Origin: Streptomyces sp. NBC_01446
GTDB lineage: Bacteria; Actinomycetota; Actinomycetes; Streptomycetales; Streptomycetaceae
Length of the DNA: 64,000 bases
Direction: 5' to 3'
NCBI RefSeq assembly: GCF_026340095.1
Contig: NZ_JAPEPO010000001.1
Location: 1,984,001-2,048,000 of the forward strand
The position numbers were made by a program, and so were the translations under genes. Positions 42,642 to 50,308 of this stretch are shown here, in pieces; positions within the stretch are counted from its first letter, which is position 1, and the number at the start of each line of letters is the position of its first letter. Below the pieces are notes generated by a model. The model saw only the letters and a list, made by a program, of their open reading frames with translations. It had not been told where the DNA came from and searched no databases.

Positions 42642-42812
42642 TTCGCACGCCCTGCCGACCGCATCGCTGTCGCCGCGTACCTGGGCGCCAGCGGCCGATT
42701 CGACCGTGCCCCCACCGGGTTCGCCCAGTCCTGCGCCGACCAGAACGAACGGGACTTCGAGGCGCTGGGAGCGGCCTGCCGCTCCGGGCGGATCAGGGCA
42801 GAGCGCCTCTGA
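42642..42812 (+). pseudogene. C-terminal remnant of a DUF2252 protein
   Basis: The last 56 codons, including DRIAVAAYLGASGRFDRAPTGFAQSCADQNERDFEAL, match the end of DUF2252 proteins, where ADQNERD is characteristic. No upstream DUF2252 sequence (normally about 400 residues) is found in any frame. The fragment ends 0 nt from the convergent gene at 42813. Confidence 0.6.
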
Positions 42813-43022
42813 TCAGTCGGCCCGGCCCTCCGGCAGCTGCCTCATCTCCAGCACCCGCAGTCCCAGCGACTGGAACCGGGCCAGCAGCCCGTACAAGTGC
42901 GCATCGTCCACGACGGGGCCGAACAGGACCGTCTGGCCGGCCATCTTCACGTGGCCCAGCTCCGGGAAGGCCTTGGTCAGCGTTTCCGACATGTGTCCCT
43001 CGACGCGGATCTCGTAACGCAT
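42813..43022 (-). CDS. Small conserved protein, unknown function
   Basis: A 69-residue soluble protein with a beta-alpha-beta pattern: MRYEIRVEGHMSETLTKAFPELGHVKMAGQTVLFGPVVDDAHLYGLLARFQSLGLRVLEMRQLP. GGGAG about 11 nt upstream supports the start. The repeated RYEIRVEGH and LLARFQSLGLRVLEMR segments suggest an ACT-like or ferredoxin-like fold. I recall near-identical small proteins in other streptomycetes, without known function. Confidence 0.75.
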   Translation of the reverse strand: MRYEIRVEGHMSETLTKAFPELGHVKMAGQTVLFGPVVDDAHLYGLLARFQSLGLRVLEMRQLPEGRAD

Positions 43023-43149
43023 GGGCTTTTCTCCCGCGAGCAGCGTGGGGCGGGTGGGCGACGTCCTCACCTGCGAGCGTCCGCCTCTGCGTCCGGCCGG
43101 GCCTCACCCGGTACAGGTGACCTGCCTTCTCCGGCACACGACGATCCGC

Positions 43150-43674
43150 TCAGTGCTTCAGGACGATCTTGAAGGTGATGATCAGCAGGCCGAGCACCAG
43201 GTTGACCAAGGCGGTGCCGGCCATGAGACGCCGGGGGGCACCGGCCCGGCGTGCAGCGGCCACGGACCAGCCCACCTGCCCGGCCACGGCGACCGACAGC
43301 GCCAGCCAGAGCGCGCCCTTCACGTCCAGCCCGAGGAGAGGGCTGAGGGCCACCGCGGCGGCGGGCGGGACGGCCGCATTGACGATCGGCCACTCGTCGC
43401 GGCACACGCGCAGCACGGTCCCGCGGTCCAGTGCGTTACGCCGCGCCAGCCGCGCTCCGAACAGCTGCGCGTGTACGTGCGCGATCCAGAACACCACGCC
43501 GGTGAGCAACAGCAGCAGCACCAGTTCCGCGCGGGGAAAGGAGCCCAGTGAGCCGGCGCCGACGACCACGGAGGCCGCGAGGAGGGAGCCGTAGACGCCG
43601 CCCGTGTAGTCGGCACGTGCTCGGCGCTCGGCTCTGTCCGGTCGGCCCGTGACGGGTCCGCTGGTTCGGGACAC
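43150..43674 (-). CDS. Integral membrane protein, unknown function
   Basis: A 174-residue protein. A basic N-terminus is followed by helices near residues 27-45, 48-68, 97-113, 117-138 and 148-170. The segment HAQLFGARLARRNALDRGTVLRVCRDEWPIVNAAVPP is a conserved cytoplasmic loop in similar actinobacterial membrane proteins. Function unknown. It is single, flanked by gaps. Confidence 0.78.
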   Translation of the reverse strand: MSRTSGPVTGRPDRAERRARADYTGGVYGSLLAASVVVGAGSLGSFPRAELVLLLLLTGVVFWIAHVHAQLFGARLARRNALDRGTVLRVCRDEWPIVNAAVPPAAAVALSPLLGLDVKGALWLALSVAVAGQVGWSVAAARRAGAPRRLMAGTALVNLVLGLLIITFKIVLKH

Positions 43675-44029
43675 TGGTGCCTCCTCGGGCTCGGCTCAGG
43701 GCGTCGGTCCGGTCGCCCCGGCCGGAGCGTCGGCGTCCTGCGGGCGGGGACGGCTCTGCCGGCCGGCAGCCGGGGTGTGACCAGGAAGCTGAGGAGGGTG
43801 ATGCCGCCGGTGGCGAGGATCGCCGCTGTCAGACCGTCGAGCCGCGCCGTGGCGCAGGAGTCAAGTCCGTGACGGCCTCGACCCCGGACGGCGGCGGTCC
43901 GGCGCCGCCGCCCTTCCCATCGCAGCCGAGGAGCTCGCACCGCGCCTCACCCGCCACGGGGGAGGGACTGCGCTCGCGGCAGGCCGGCGTGTTCGGTCCG
44001 GCCGCCGAGGACCGTTCACACCAGTCCGA
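43675..44029. other. 355-nt gap with no supported gene
   Basis: One minus-strand stretch near 43770-43860 reads LTAAILATGGITLLSFLVTPRLP, which resembles the end of a transporter helix, but there is no start, no upstream sequence and no stop until the next gene. It may be a remnant. Nothing else is visible. Confidence 0.4.
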
Positions 44030-46729
44030 TCACACCAGTCCGAGTTCGCGCGCGCGGCGCACCGCTTCGTTGCGCCGGTTCACCGCCAGCTTCCGGTAGA
44101 CGCTCTTGAGGTGGGTCTTCACCGTGTTCACCGACACGTAGAGGTCTGCGGCGATCTCCTCGGTCGACATCATCCGGGCCAGCCGCTCCAGCACATCCCG
44201 CTCGCGTCCGCTCAACTCCACGACGAGCGGAGAGGGCTGCCCGTCGACCGGGGCCGGTTCACCAGGACGCGACGGAGCGGGCGTCAGCCAGTCCGCGGCC
44301 AGCTCCTGGAGCGGGGCGGTGGACAGCAGAGGCCGGATCCACGGCCGCGCGTCGAGGAAGGGTCTGCGAAGCTGCTCGCGCCGGGCGCTGAGGAGTGCCT
44401 GCGCGACGAGCCTGTGTGCTGTGGCGTCGTCTCCCGCCGCCTGCGCGGCCTGTGCCCTGACCAGCACTGCCCGAACGGTCACCGCCGGCCCGATCCGGCC
44501 CCCGGTGTCGATGCTGTCGAGCAGACCGACGGCCTCTTCCGGGCGACCTGCGGCGAGCAGCATCCGCGCGGCTTCCACAGCACAGGCCGGCTGGTCGCCG
44601 GAGACGTCCTGGAGCACATCGGCGGCCATCCGAGGCCGTCCTTCGGCCATGTGCGCGGCCGAAACGACCAGCGCCTCCTGGCCCGCCGCCCAGGGCGAGG
44701 CGACGGAGACGCGGATGCCTGGGTCCGCCGCCTCGACGGCGGCCCGAGCGTGGCCCTGGACCAGCAGGAGACGCGCCTTGGTGAGGGCCCGTCCCGCGGC
44801 GATCACCGGATCGTGCGTCGCGGAGGGGAGTGGGGCCGTCTCGTCGAGAAGGGTCTGCGCCCGGCTCAGCTCGTCGCGGTCCACGGCCACGGCGGCCAGC
44901 ACCAGCAACCCGATGCCCGTGCCGGCACCGGAGACGCCCGGCTCGGGCGGGCGGAACCTCTCCGCCTCGGAGGCACCCGCGAGAGCCTTGCGCTCCGCCC
45001 TGCCGATCCAGCCGTTCAGGTAGTCGATCAGTGCCAGGTGCCCCAGCGACTCCTCACGGGGCAGCACGGTGGACGCCTCGCCATGCGTGCCCGCCACTGT
45101 GGTCAGGGCGGCGCGCGCGTCCTCGAAGCGCCCGGCCCACAGGCGGGTGGAGCCGAGATGGGTCATGAGGAGCGCATGGAGTTCGGGATGCCTGTCCAGG
45201 AGGTGCTCCGGGACCTCCCGCCGGAGCCGGGCGGCCGCCTCCGCGGCCTCCTCGGCCTGCTCGGGAGAACCGGTCAGCCGGGCGGCCAGCGTCTCCAGCA
45301 GCGCACAGCTCAGTTGTGCGGCCGCCCCGGCGTGCGGGTCGGCGGCAAGCCGCTCCTCGGCGCGGCGCAGATGGGACAGACCGCGCTCGACGTCGCACCG
45401 GGACAGGTCGCGGGCCGCCCGGACGAGCTCCGTCGCGGGGCCGGTGGCGTCGGGGTCCATCGCGGCGAACAACTGGTCGAGGTCTCCCGAGCGCAGGCCG
45501 GTGAAGAGCTGTCCGATCGCCAGGTCGTCGACGAGGGCTCCGGCGGTGAAACCCCAGTCGCCCGAGGCGGCGCCGTGAGCGAGTGTCTCCGGGAGGGATC
45601 CGGAACGGCGCAGCCACAGCGCGGCACGTCGGTGGAGCTCGGGCTCAAGGCCGGGCAGGCGGACCCGCAGGTGGGCCCGGAGTATCTCCCCGAACAGCGG
45701 GTGGAGCCGGTACCACGCGTGCCCGAGATCCTCGACGAACGCGTTCGCGCGGTGCAGCTCGACGAGCAGGGCCTCGGCGTCGGTCCGCCCGGTCAGCGCG
45801 TTCGCCAGATCAGGACTGAAACGCTGGAGGACGCTGACGCGCAGCAGGAGATCCTGTGTCGCCTCCGGCTGCCGCTTGAGCACCTCGGCCAGCAGGAAGT
45901 CCGCGACCGCGCTCCGGTCCGCCTCGAACTCCTTCAGATAGAGCTCCGGGGCCGCGCTCTCTCGCGCGGCCAGGGCACACAGGCACAGGCCGGCGGCCCA
46001 GCCCCGGGTGCGGTCCACCAGGCCGCGCGCGGCGTCGACCGGCAGGCGCAGACCGTGCAGTTCCAGCAGCGAGACGGCCTCCTCGGGAGTGAAGGCCAGC
46101 TCGGCGCCACGCAGCTCCGTCAGCTCGCCGGCCGCCCGATAGCGGTGCAACGGCAGCAGGGGTTCGGTGCGGGTGACCAGGACCAGGCGCATGCCCTGCC
46201 CGGCGTGGTGCAGGACGAATTCCAGCTGCTCGGCGACCTCGGGGTTGGTCACGCGGTCGAACTCGTCGACCACGAGGGTCACGGGCTGCTGACGTGCGTC
46301 CAGATCGGCGGCGAGGGCCGCCAGCAGCTTGCGGTCCACGCGCGCCGCCTCCATCGGGACCCCGACCGCGCCGGAGACCGGCGCACCGCACGCGCGCAGA
46401 GCCTCCAGCACGTACGCCCAGAACACACCGGGCTGCCGGTCCTCGTCCTCAGCGGTGAGCCAGGCGACCGGCTGTGGCAGGCCGGCGGCCCAGTCGGCGG
46501 CCAGCAGGGTCTTGCCCGCGCCCGCCGCTCCGTTGATCAGGGTCAGCCGCGTCCGAAGAGCCTTGTCGAGGTGCCGGTCGAGCCGCTGCCGCCGCAGGTA
46601 GGCGGCGGGCCGCGTCGGCAGGGCGATCCGCGTGCGGAGAATCGAGTCCCCCAGAGGATCCACGCGCGGAACGCTTGGATCAGCCCGTCCAGGAGCATGC
46701 TCGTGGATCTCCGCCACAGCGCTCACCAC
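44030..46729 (-). CDS. Large ATP-binding LuxR (LAL/MalT-type) regulator
   Basis: An 899-residue STAND-ATPase regulator. Walker A is GAAGAGKTLLAADWA (about residues 68-82), Walker B-like VTLVVDEFDRV, and a long TPR-like helical middle. The C-terminal LuxR HTH is ELSGRERDVLERLARMMSTEEIAADLYVSVNTVKTHLKSVYRKLAVNRRNEAVRRARELGLV. Such proteins sense a small molecule and activate nearby operons. Its possible targets are the adjacent membrane-protein genes or distant loci; it is 10 kb from the thiopeptide operon, so a link is not implied. Confidence 0.92.
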   Translation of the reverse strand: MVSAVAEIHEHAPGRADPSVPRVDPLGDSILRTRIALPTRPAAYLRRQRLDRHLDKALRTRLTLINGAAGAGKTLLAADWAAGLPQPVAWLTAEDEDRQPGVFWAYVLEALRACGAPVSGAVGVPMEAARVDRKLLAALAADLDARQQPVTLVVDEFDRVTNPEVAEQLEFVLHHAGQGMRLVLVTRTEPLLPLHRYRAAGELTELRGAELAFTPEEAVSLLELHGLRLPVDAARGLVDRTRGWAAGLCLCALAARESAAPELYLKEFEADRSAVADFLLAEVLKRQPEATQDLLLRVSVLQRFSPDLANALTGRTDAEALLVELHRANAFVEDLGHAWYRLHPLFGEILRAHLRVRLPGLEPELHRRAALWLRRSGSLPETLAHGAASGDWGFTAGALVDDLAIGQLFTGLRSGDLDQLFAAMDPDATGPATELVRAARDLSRCDVERGLSHLRRAEERLAADPHAGAAAQLSCALLETLAARLTGSPEQAEEAAEAAARLRREVPEHLLDRHPELHALLMTHLGSTRLWAGRFEDARAALTTVAGTHGEASTVLPREESLGHLALIDYLNGWIGRAERKALAGASEAERFRPPEPGVSGAGTGIGLLVLAAVAVDRDELSRAQTLLDETAPLPSATHDPVIAAGRALTKARLLLVQGHARAAVEAADPGIRVSVASPWAAGQEALVVSAAHMAEGRPRMAADVLQDVSGDQPACAVEAARMLLAAGRPEEAVGLLDSIDTGGRIGPAVTVRAVLVRAQAAQAAGDDATAHRLVAQALLSARREQLRRPFLDARPWIRPLLSTAPLQELAADWLTPAPSRPGEPAPVDGQPSPLVVELSGRERDVLERLARMMSTEEIAADLYVSVNTVKTHLKSVYRKLAVNRRNEAVRRARELGLV

Positions 46730-46938
46730 CGCTGACTGTCAGGGGTCGGGTCATGGGCCCTCTCGCCCCCAGGGTCCCAGCCTTTCCGGCCACGCGCGCG
46801 GGGGCGGATTTCTCGACGGGGAATGCAGGGCGTGCCGGCACCCGCACACCAGTGGTCACCGCACTCTCGAGGCATGCCCTCCGGTTCTCCGCGCGCGGGC
46901 GGATCAGGAAGCCCACCGGGCCGCCGAGACGGTTCTCG
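46730..46938. other. 209-nt intergenic stretch upstream of the LAL gene
   Basis: No coding sequence is supported. It must hold the LAL promoter. An overlapping minus-strand open frame (46680-47051) has no ribosome site or family match and is not called. Confidence 0.4.
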
Positions 46939-47244
46939 TCATCCTGGGTGGTCAGCGCGTGGATCACGAGGAGGGCGTCGGCGGGATTCCGTGCTCGGTG
47001 GACCGCCGCGCCGCCAGATGCCCTGCCTGCTGCGGGCGTTCGCCTCGGCAACCAGGGCGCGCAGCAACTCGTCCTGGGTCAGGAGTCGGAGGTGGCCCGG
47101 ATCGGCGTCCCATTCGCGGCCACCGGCCAGCGGACGGATCTGGAGGTAAGGCCCCTCATGGCCCATGACCCGCCCGAACCGGTGCCGCACGGTGTCGTGG
47201 ACAGCGTCTCCCACCTCCAGGAACGGGACCGGCTCCGGCGTCAC
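46939..47244 (-). CDS. Conserved small actinomycete protein (second of pair)
   Basis: A 101-residue protein: TPEPVPFLEVGDAVHDTVRHRFGRVMGHEGPYLQIRPLAGGREWDADPGHLRLLTQDELL followed by a basic tail. The first half is beta-rich, possibly SH3/KOW-like, suggesting binding to protein or nucleic acid. The GTG start overlaps the upstream stop (GTGA). Such pairs are typically found beside XRE/DUF397 genes in Streptomyces; function is not known. Confidence 0.75.
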   Translation of the reverse strand: MTPEPVPFLEVGDAVHDTVRHRFGRVMGHEGPYLQIRPLAGGREWDADPGHLRLLTQDELLRALVAEANARSRQGIWRRGGPPSTESRRRPPRDPRADHPG

Positions 47245-47540
47245 GAACCGACCCCCTTGGCGATCACAGCCGCCAGCTGCAGCGCCACAGGCGCCGAGCA
47301 GACCCCGAGGTGGACGAGCGCGTAGCGGGTCTCGCCCTCCCCGTCGCCCGCCCATGGGGTGCGGACGTCCATCGCGGGGAGCTGGACTCCTGCCTGGCTG
47401 AGAGCGCCGGCCAGGGCGTCGCGTGCGTCGAGCGCTTCCTGGACCTGGGGCGTACGGGGTTTCGAAGGGCCCGTGACGATGGCGGTGTGGCCGGTAGCGG
47501 GGGTGATCGAGTGGTGCGGGGGCCGGTGCGTGGGGGGCAT
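47241..47540 (-). CDS. Conserved small actinomycete protein (first of pair)
   Basis: A 99-residue protein: a His/Pro-rich start (MPPTHRPPHHSITPATGHTA), then VQEALDARDALAGALSQAGVQLPAMDVRTPWAGDGEGETRYALVHLGVCSAPVALQLAAVIAKG. The pattern is helix-strand-strand-helix without enzymatic motifs. The ATG at 47540 is favoured because upstream residues are Arg/Thr-rich filler. It is divergent from the XRE regulator and coupled to the next small gene, an arrangement usual for these regulatory sets. Confidence 0.75.
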   Translation of the reverse strand: MPPTHRPPHHSITPATGHTAIVTGPSKPRTPQVQEALDARDALAGALSQAGVQLPAMDVRTPWAGDGEGETRYALVHLGVCSAPVALQLAAVIAKGVGS

Positions 47541-47765
47541 ACGTGTCCTCGTCCTTCGCCGGTCGGTCTGTCGGGTTCGTCGGTCCGACGGATTCCATGA
47601 CCCCGGCAAGCTGCGTGAATTACGCTGCGTAGTCCGGGTGTTACGAGGATGCGCCCGGATGTGACCGATCACGCCGTGGACGTGCGGTGCTTCCCCGTCC
47701 TACGGCGCTGGTTCCACACCTTCCACACCGACCACGAGCCGGCGGCTCGGAGGGGAGTCGGCCGT
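47541..47765. promoter_or_regulatory. Divergent region between the small-gene pair and the XRE regulator
   Basis: 225 nt with a short AT-richer part (CGTGAATTACGCTGCGTAG near 47612-47630) that could be a promoter/operator for either side. CGTGAATTACG is a small dyad. No gene is supported here. Confidence 0.4.
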
Positions 47766-48608
47766 ATGCCGCAGCGACGGGTCATCACCGGCCGCAGCCA
47801 GGAGCCGCGTCAGAGGTTCGCCGAGGAGCTGCGGACCCTGCGGGCCGGGAGCGGGACGAGTCTGCGGCAGCTCGGCGAACGGCTGGGCTGGGACTACTCC
47901 CTGTTCGGCAAGATGGAGAAGGGCGAGACGCTCGGCAGCCCCGAGGTCGTCCAGGCCCTGGACCAGCACTACGGGACGCCGGGGCTGTTACTGGCGCTGT
48001 GGGAGCTCGCCGCCGGGGACCATACGCAGTTCCGCGAGCGGTACCGGCGGTACATGGCGCTGGAGGCCGAGGCGGTGAGTCTGTGGCATTTCGCGGTGAG
48101 CGTGCTGCCGGGGTTGTTGCAGACGCCGGGGTATGCGCGCGAGGTGCTGGGGGCGGGCGGACTCCGGGGGAAGGAACTGGAGCAGCAGGTCGAGGCCCGG
48201 ATGGGGCGGCGGGAGTTGCTGGAGGGAGAGGACGCGCCGCCGTTCCGGACGATCCTGTCGGAGGCGGTGCTGCGGACGCCGTTGCGGGAAGTGGCGGAGT
48301 GGCGTGGGCAGTTGGAGTACCTGAGGGAAGCTGCGGATCGTCCCCATGTGACGGTCCACGTGCTTCTGCACAGTGCAGGGCTGCACGGTCTCATGAGCGC
48401 AGACATGTGGTACCTGCTCCTTCCCGAGGGCAGGACCGTCGCGTATACCGAGAACGGATACCGGGGCGAACTCATCGAGGAATCCGCACCTGTTGTGCGT
48501 TTGCAGAAGACGTACGATGCGGTGCGCGACTTGGCGCTCACCCCGGCGGAATCGCGCAAGTTCATTCTGCGGATGTTGGAGGAAGCAACGTGCGAACCAT
48601 CGACCTGA
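47766..48608 (+). CDS. XRE-family regulator with DUF5753 domain
   Basis: A 280-residue regulator. The HTH is FAEELRTLRAGSGTSLRQLGERLGWDYSLFGKMEKGETLGSPEVVQALDQHYG; the DUF5753 effector domain follows (SVLPGLLQTPGYAREVL, FRTILSEAVLRTPL, VHVLLHSAGLHGLMS, YRGELIEESAPVVRLQKTYDAVRDLALTPAESRKFI). Hundreds of such proteins occur in Streptomyces, paired with DUF397 proteins. The ATG at 47766 follows the family start; longer starts add poorly conserved sequence. It overlaps the DUF397 gene by 19 nt. Confidence 0.9.
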   Translation: MPQRRVITGRSQEPRQRFAEELRTLRAGSGTSLRQLGERLGWDYSLFGKMEKGETLGSPEVVQALDQHYGTPGLLLALWELAAGDHTQFRERYRRYMALEAEAVSLWHFAVSVLPGLLQTPGYAREVLGAGGLRGKELEQQVEARMGRRELLEGEDAPPFRTILSEAVLRTPLREVAEWRGQLEYLREAADRPHVTVHVLLHSAGLHGLMSADMWYLLLPEGRTVAYTENGYRGELIEESAPVVRLQKTYDAVRDLALTPAESRKFILRMLEEATCEPST

Positions 48609-48799
48609 GCGACGCTTCTTGGCGGAAGAGCAGCTACAGCAACCAGGACGGTGGCGCGTGCGTCGAGGTCTCCGATGACTTCGCGGTCATCGTCCCGGTA
48701 CGGGACAGCAAGGTGTCGCACGGGCCGGTTCTCGTGTTCCCGGCCGCTGGCTGGTCCTCCTTCGTCTCAGCGGTCAAGGGCGGACAGCTGAGCGCCTGA
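48590..48799 (+). CDS. DUF397 protein
   Basis: A 69-residue protein: DLSDASWRKSSYSNQDGGACVEVSDDFAVIVPVRDSKVSHGPVLVFPAAGWSSFVSAVKGGQL. W-RKSSYS and GGACVEV and VPVRDSK are the DUF397 hallmarks. The GTG has GGAGGAAG 5 nt upstream within the XRE coding end. DUF397 proteins act with the partner XRE regulator (as in the BldB/WhiJ-type systems). Confidence 0.92.
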   Translation: MRTIDLSDASWRKSSYSNQDGGACVEVSDDFAVIVPVRDSKVSHGPVLVFPAAGWSSFVSAVKGGQLSA

Positions 48800-48812
48800 A
48801 CGAGCAGGCCGA

Positions 48813-48843
48813 CGGCCCCGCGACGGTTCGATCCGCGGGGCCG
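48813..48843. terminator. Bidirectional terminator between DUF397 and RNA methyltransferase genes
   Basis: CGGCCCCGCG pairs perfectly with CGCGGGGCCG around an 11-nt loop, between convergent genes. Confidence 0.75.
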
Positions 48844-48864
48844 CACACTCGCCAAACAACCAGG

Positions 48865-50196
48865 TCAGGCGTCCTTCTTCACCGGTTCCAGAATCGCCAC
48901 GCACTCCACGTGGTGCGTCATCGGGAACAGGTCGAACGCCCGCAGCATCCGGACCTTGTAGCCGCTGTCGCGGAAGTACGCCAGGTCGCGGGCCAGGGCT
49001 GCCGGGTCGCAGGCCACGTAGGCGATGCGGCGGGCGCCGAGCGACGCCAAGTGCTCCACCGTCTTCTTGCCCGCCCCCGCACGCGGCGGGTCCAGGACGA
49101 TCAGGTCGACCTCGGTGATGCCCGTACGCGGGAGGACCGATTCGACCTTGCCCTGTTCGATGCGGACGCGGTCGAACGCGGCCAGGTTGTGACGGGCGTC
49201 CTCGACCGCGCGCTTGCCCGACTCGATGCCCAGCACCGCGCCCTGGTCGCCGATGCGGTCCGCGATCGCGCCGGCGAAGAGGCCGACGCCGCAGTACAGG
49301 TCGAGCGCCATCTCGCCCTTGCGGGGCAGCAGGCCCTGCATGACGGCCTTGACCAGCGTGTCCGCCGCCTGCGGGTGCACCTGCCAGAAACCGCCGCTGC
49401 CGACGCGGTGCGTGCGGCCGTCGGCGCGCTCGCGGACGAACCCGCGGCCGTGGACCCGGTGGATGCCGCCGTCCTTCTCGTCGACGCGCAGCACGGAGAC
49501 CGGCTTGTCGAGTTCGACCAGGGGCAGGCGTGCGCCGGGGCGCGGGGTCAGGATGACCTGGCGGTCCTGGGAGCCCGTCGCCGCGATCGCCTCGATGGAC
49601 TCCATGCCCGTCCAGTCGCGCTTCTCGATGCCGAGTTCGGAGACGCCCGGCGCCGCGATCATGCAGTGCTCGACCGGCTCGACCTCGTGCGAGCGGTGGC
49701 GGCGCAGGCCGGCCTTCCCGGTGTCGGGGTCGACCGCGTACTGCACGCGCGTGCGCCACTGCGGGACCTCACCCGCCGGGAGCTTGTCGCCCTCGGCCGG
49801 CATGACCGTGCCGTCCCAGCCGGCCTCCTCGGGCGTGAGGCCCGCGAGGCGCTGGAGCTGCTCGGCGATGACCTCGCCCTTGAGGCGGCGCTGCGCGCCC
49901 GGCTTGGCGTGCTGCCAGTCGCAGCCGCCGCAGCGGCCGGGGCCGGCGTACGGGCAGGGCGCCTCGACGCGGTCCTTGGACGCCTCGATGACGGTGACCG
50001 CGTCGGCGCGCAGGAAGCGGGCGCCTTCCTCGCCGTCCGTGACGCGGGCCACGACCTTCTCGCCGGGCAGCGCGTGCCGGACGAACAGGACCTGGCCCTC
50101 GTTCGTGCGGGCGATGCAGTGGCCACCATGGGCGACGGGGCCGATCTCGACCTCGTACTCCTCCCCGACCAGCGACTTCTTCGGTTCTGCCTGCAT
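48865..50196 (-). CDS. RumA/TrmA-type RNA (uracil-5-)-methyltransferase with TRAM domain
   Basis: A 443-residue SAM-dependent enzyme that makes 5-methyluridine in RNA. The N-terminal TRAM domain (YEVEIGPVAHGGHCIAR) binds RNA. CPYAGPGRCGGCDW plus a later Cys (EHCMI) are the iron-sulfur ligands. SAM motif LDLYCGVGLFAGA and the catalytic ACDP (YVACDPAALARDL) are intact, as is the DPPRAG motif. It is transcribed alone, separated from the KimA-like gene by a terminator. Confidence 0.9.
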   Translation of the reverse strand: MQAEPKKSLVGEEYEVEIGPVAHGGHCIARTNEGQVLFVRHALPGEKVVARVTDGEEGARFLRADAVTVIEASKDRVEAPCPYAGPGRCGGCDWQHAKPGAQRRLKGEVIAEQLQRLAGLTPEEAGWDGTVMPAEGDKLPAGEVPQWRTRVQYAVDPDTGKAGLRRHRSHEVEPVEHCMIAAPGVSELGIEKRDWTGMESIEAIAATGSQDRQVILTPRPGARLPLVELDKPVSVLRVDEKDGGIHRVHGRGFVRERADGRTHRVGSGGFWQVHPQAADTLVKAVMQGLLPRKGEMALDLYCGVGLFAGAIADRIGDQGAVLGIESGKRAVEDARHNLAAFDRVRIEQGKVESVLPRTGITEVDLIVLDPPRAGAGKKTVEHLASLGARRIAYVACDPAALARDLAYFRDSGYKVRMLRAFDLFPMTHHVECVAILEPVKKDA

Positions 50197-50239
50197 GGCG
50201 GGGGACTCCACAACGTAAGAAAGCAAGGGACACGGCGAA

Positions 50240-50284
50240 CGGCCGGACAACAGCCCACCAGTCTACGTGGGTGTTGTCCGGCCG
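50240..50284 (-). terminator. Terminator region after the RNA methyltransferase/KimA-like gap
   Basis: CGGCCGGACAACA-GCCCAC pairs with GTGGG-TGTTGTCCGGCCG, a long stem (about 18 bp with one bulge) around an 8-nt loop, 24 nt upstream of the KimA-like stop on the plus strand, that is downstream of that minus-strand gene. Confidence 0.8.
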
Positions 50285-50308
50285 CTCGCCACACGACAGC
50301 CGAGGGGG

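Noticed and set aside
43770..43860. Possible transporter fragment (LTAAILATGGITLLSFLVTPRLP)
   Set aside because: Only one hydrophobic segment, no start or neighbouring homologous sequence; noted within the gap entry but not called.
46680..47051. Minus-strand open frame of 123 codons overlapping the LAL start and a small gene
   Set aside because: No ribosome site, overlaps two better supported genes, and no family resemblance.
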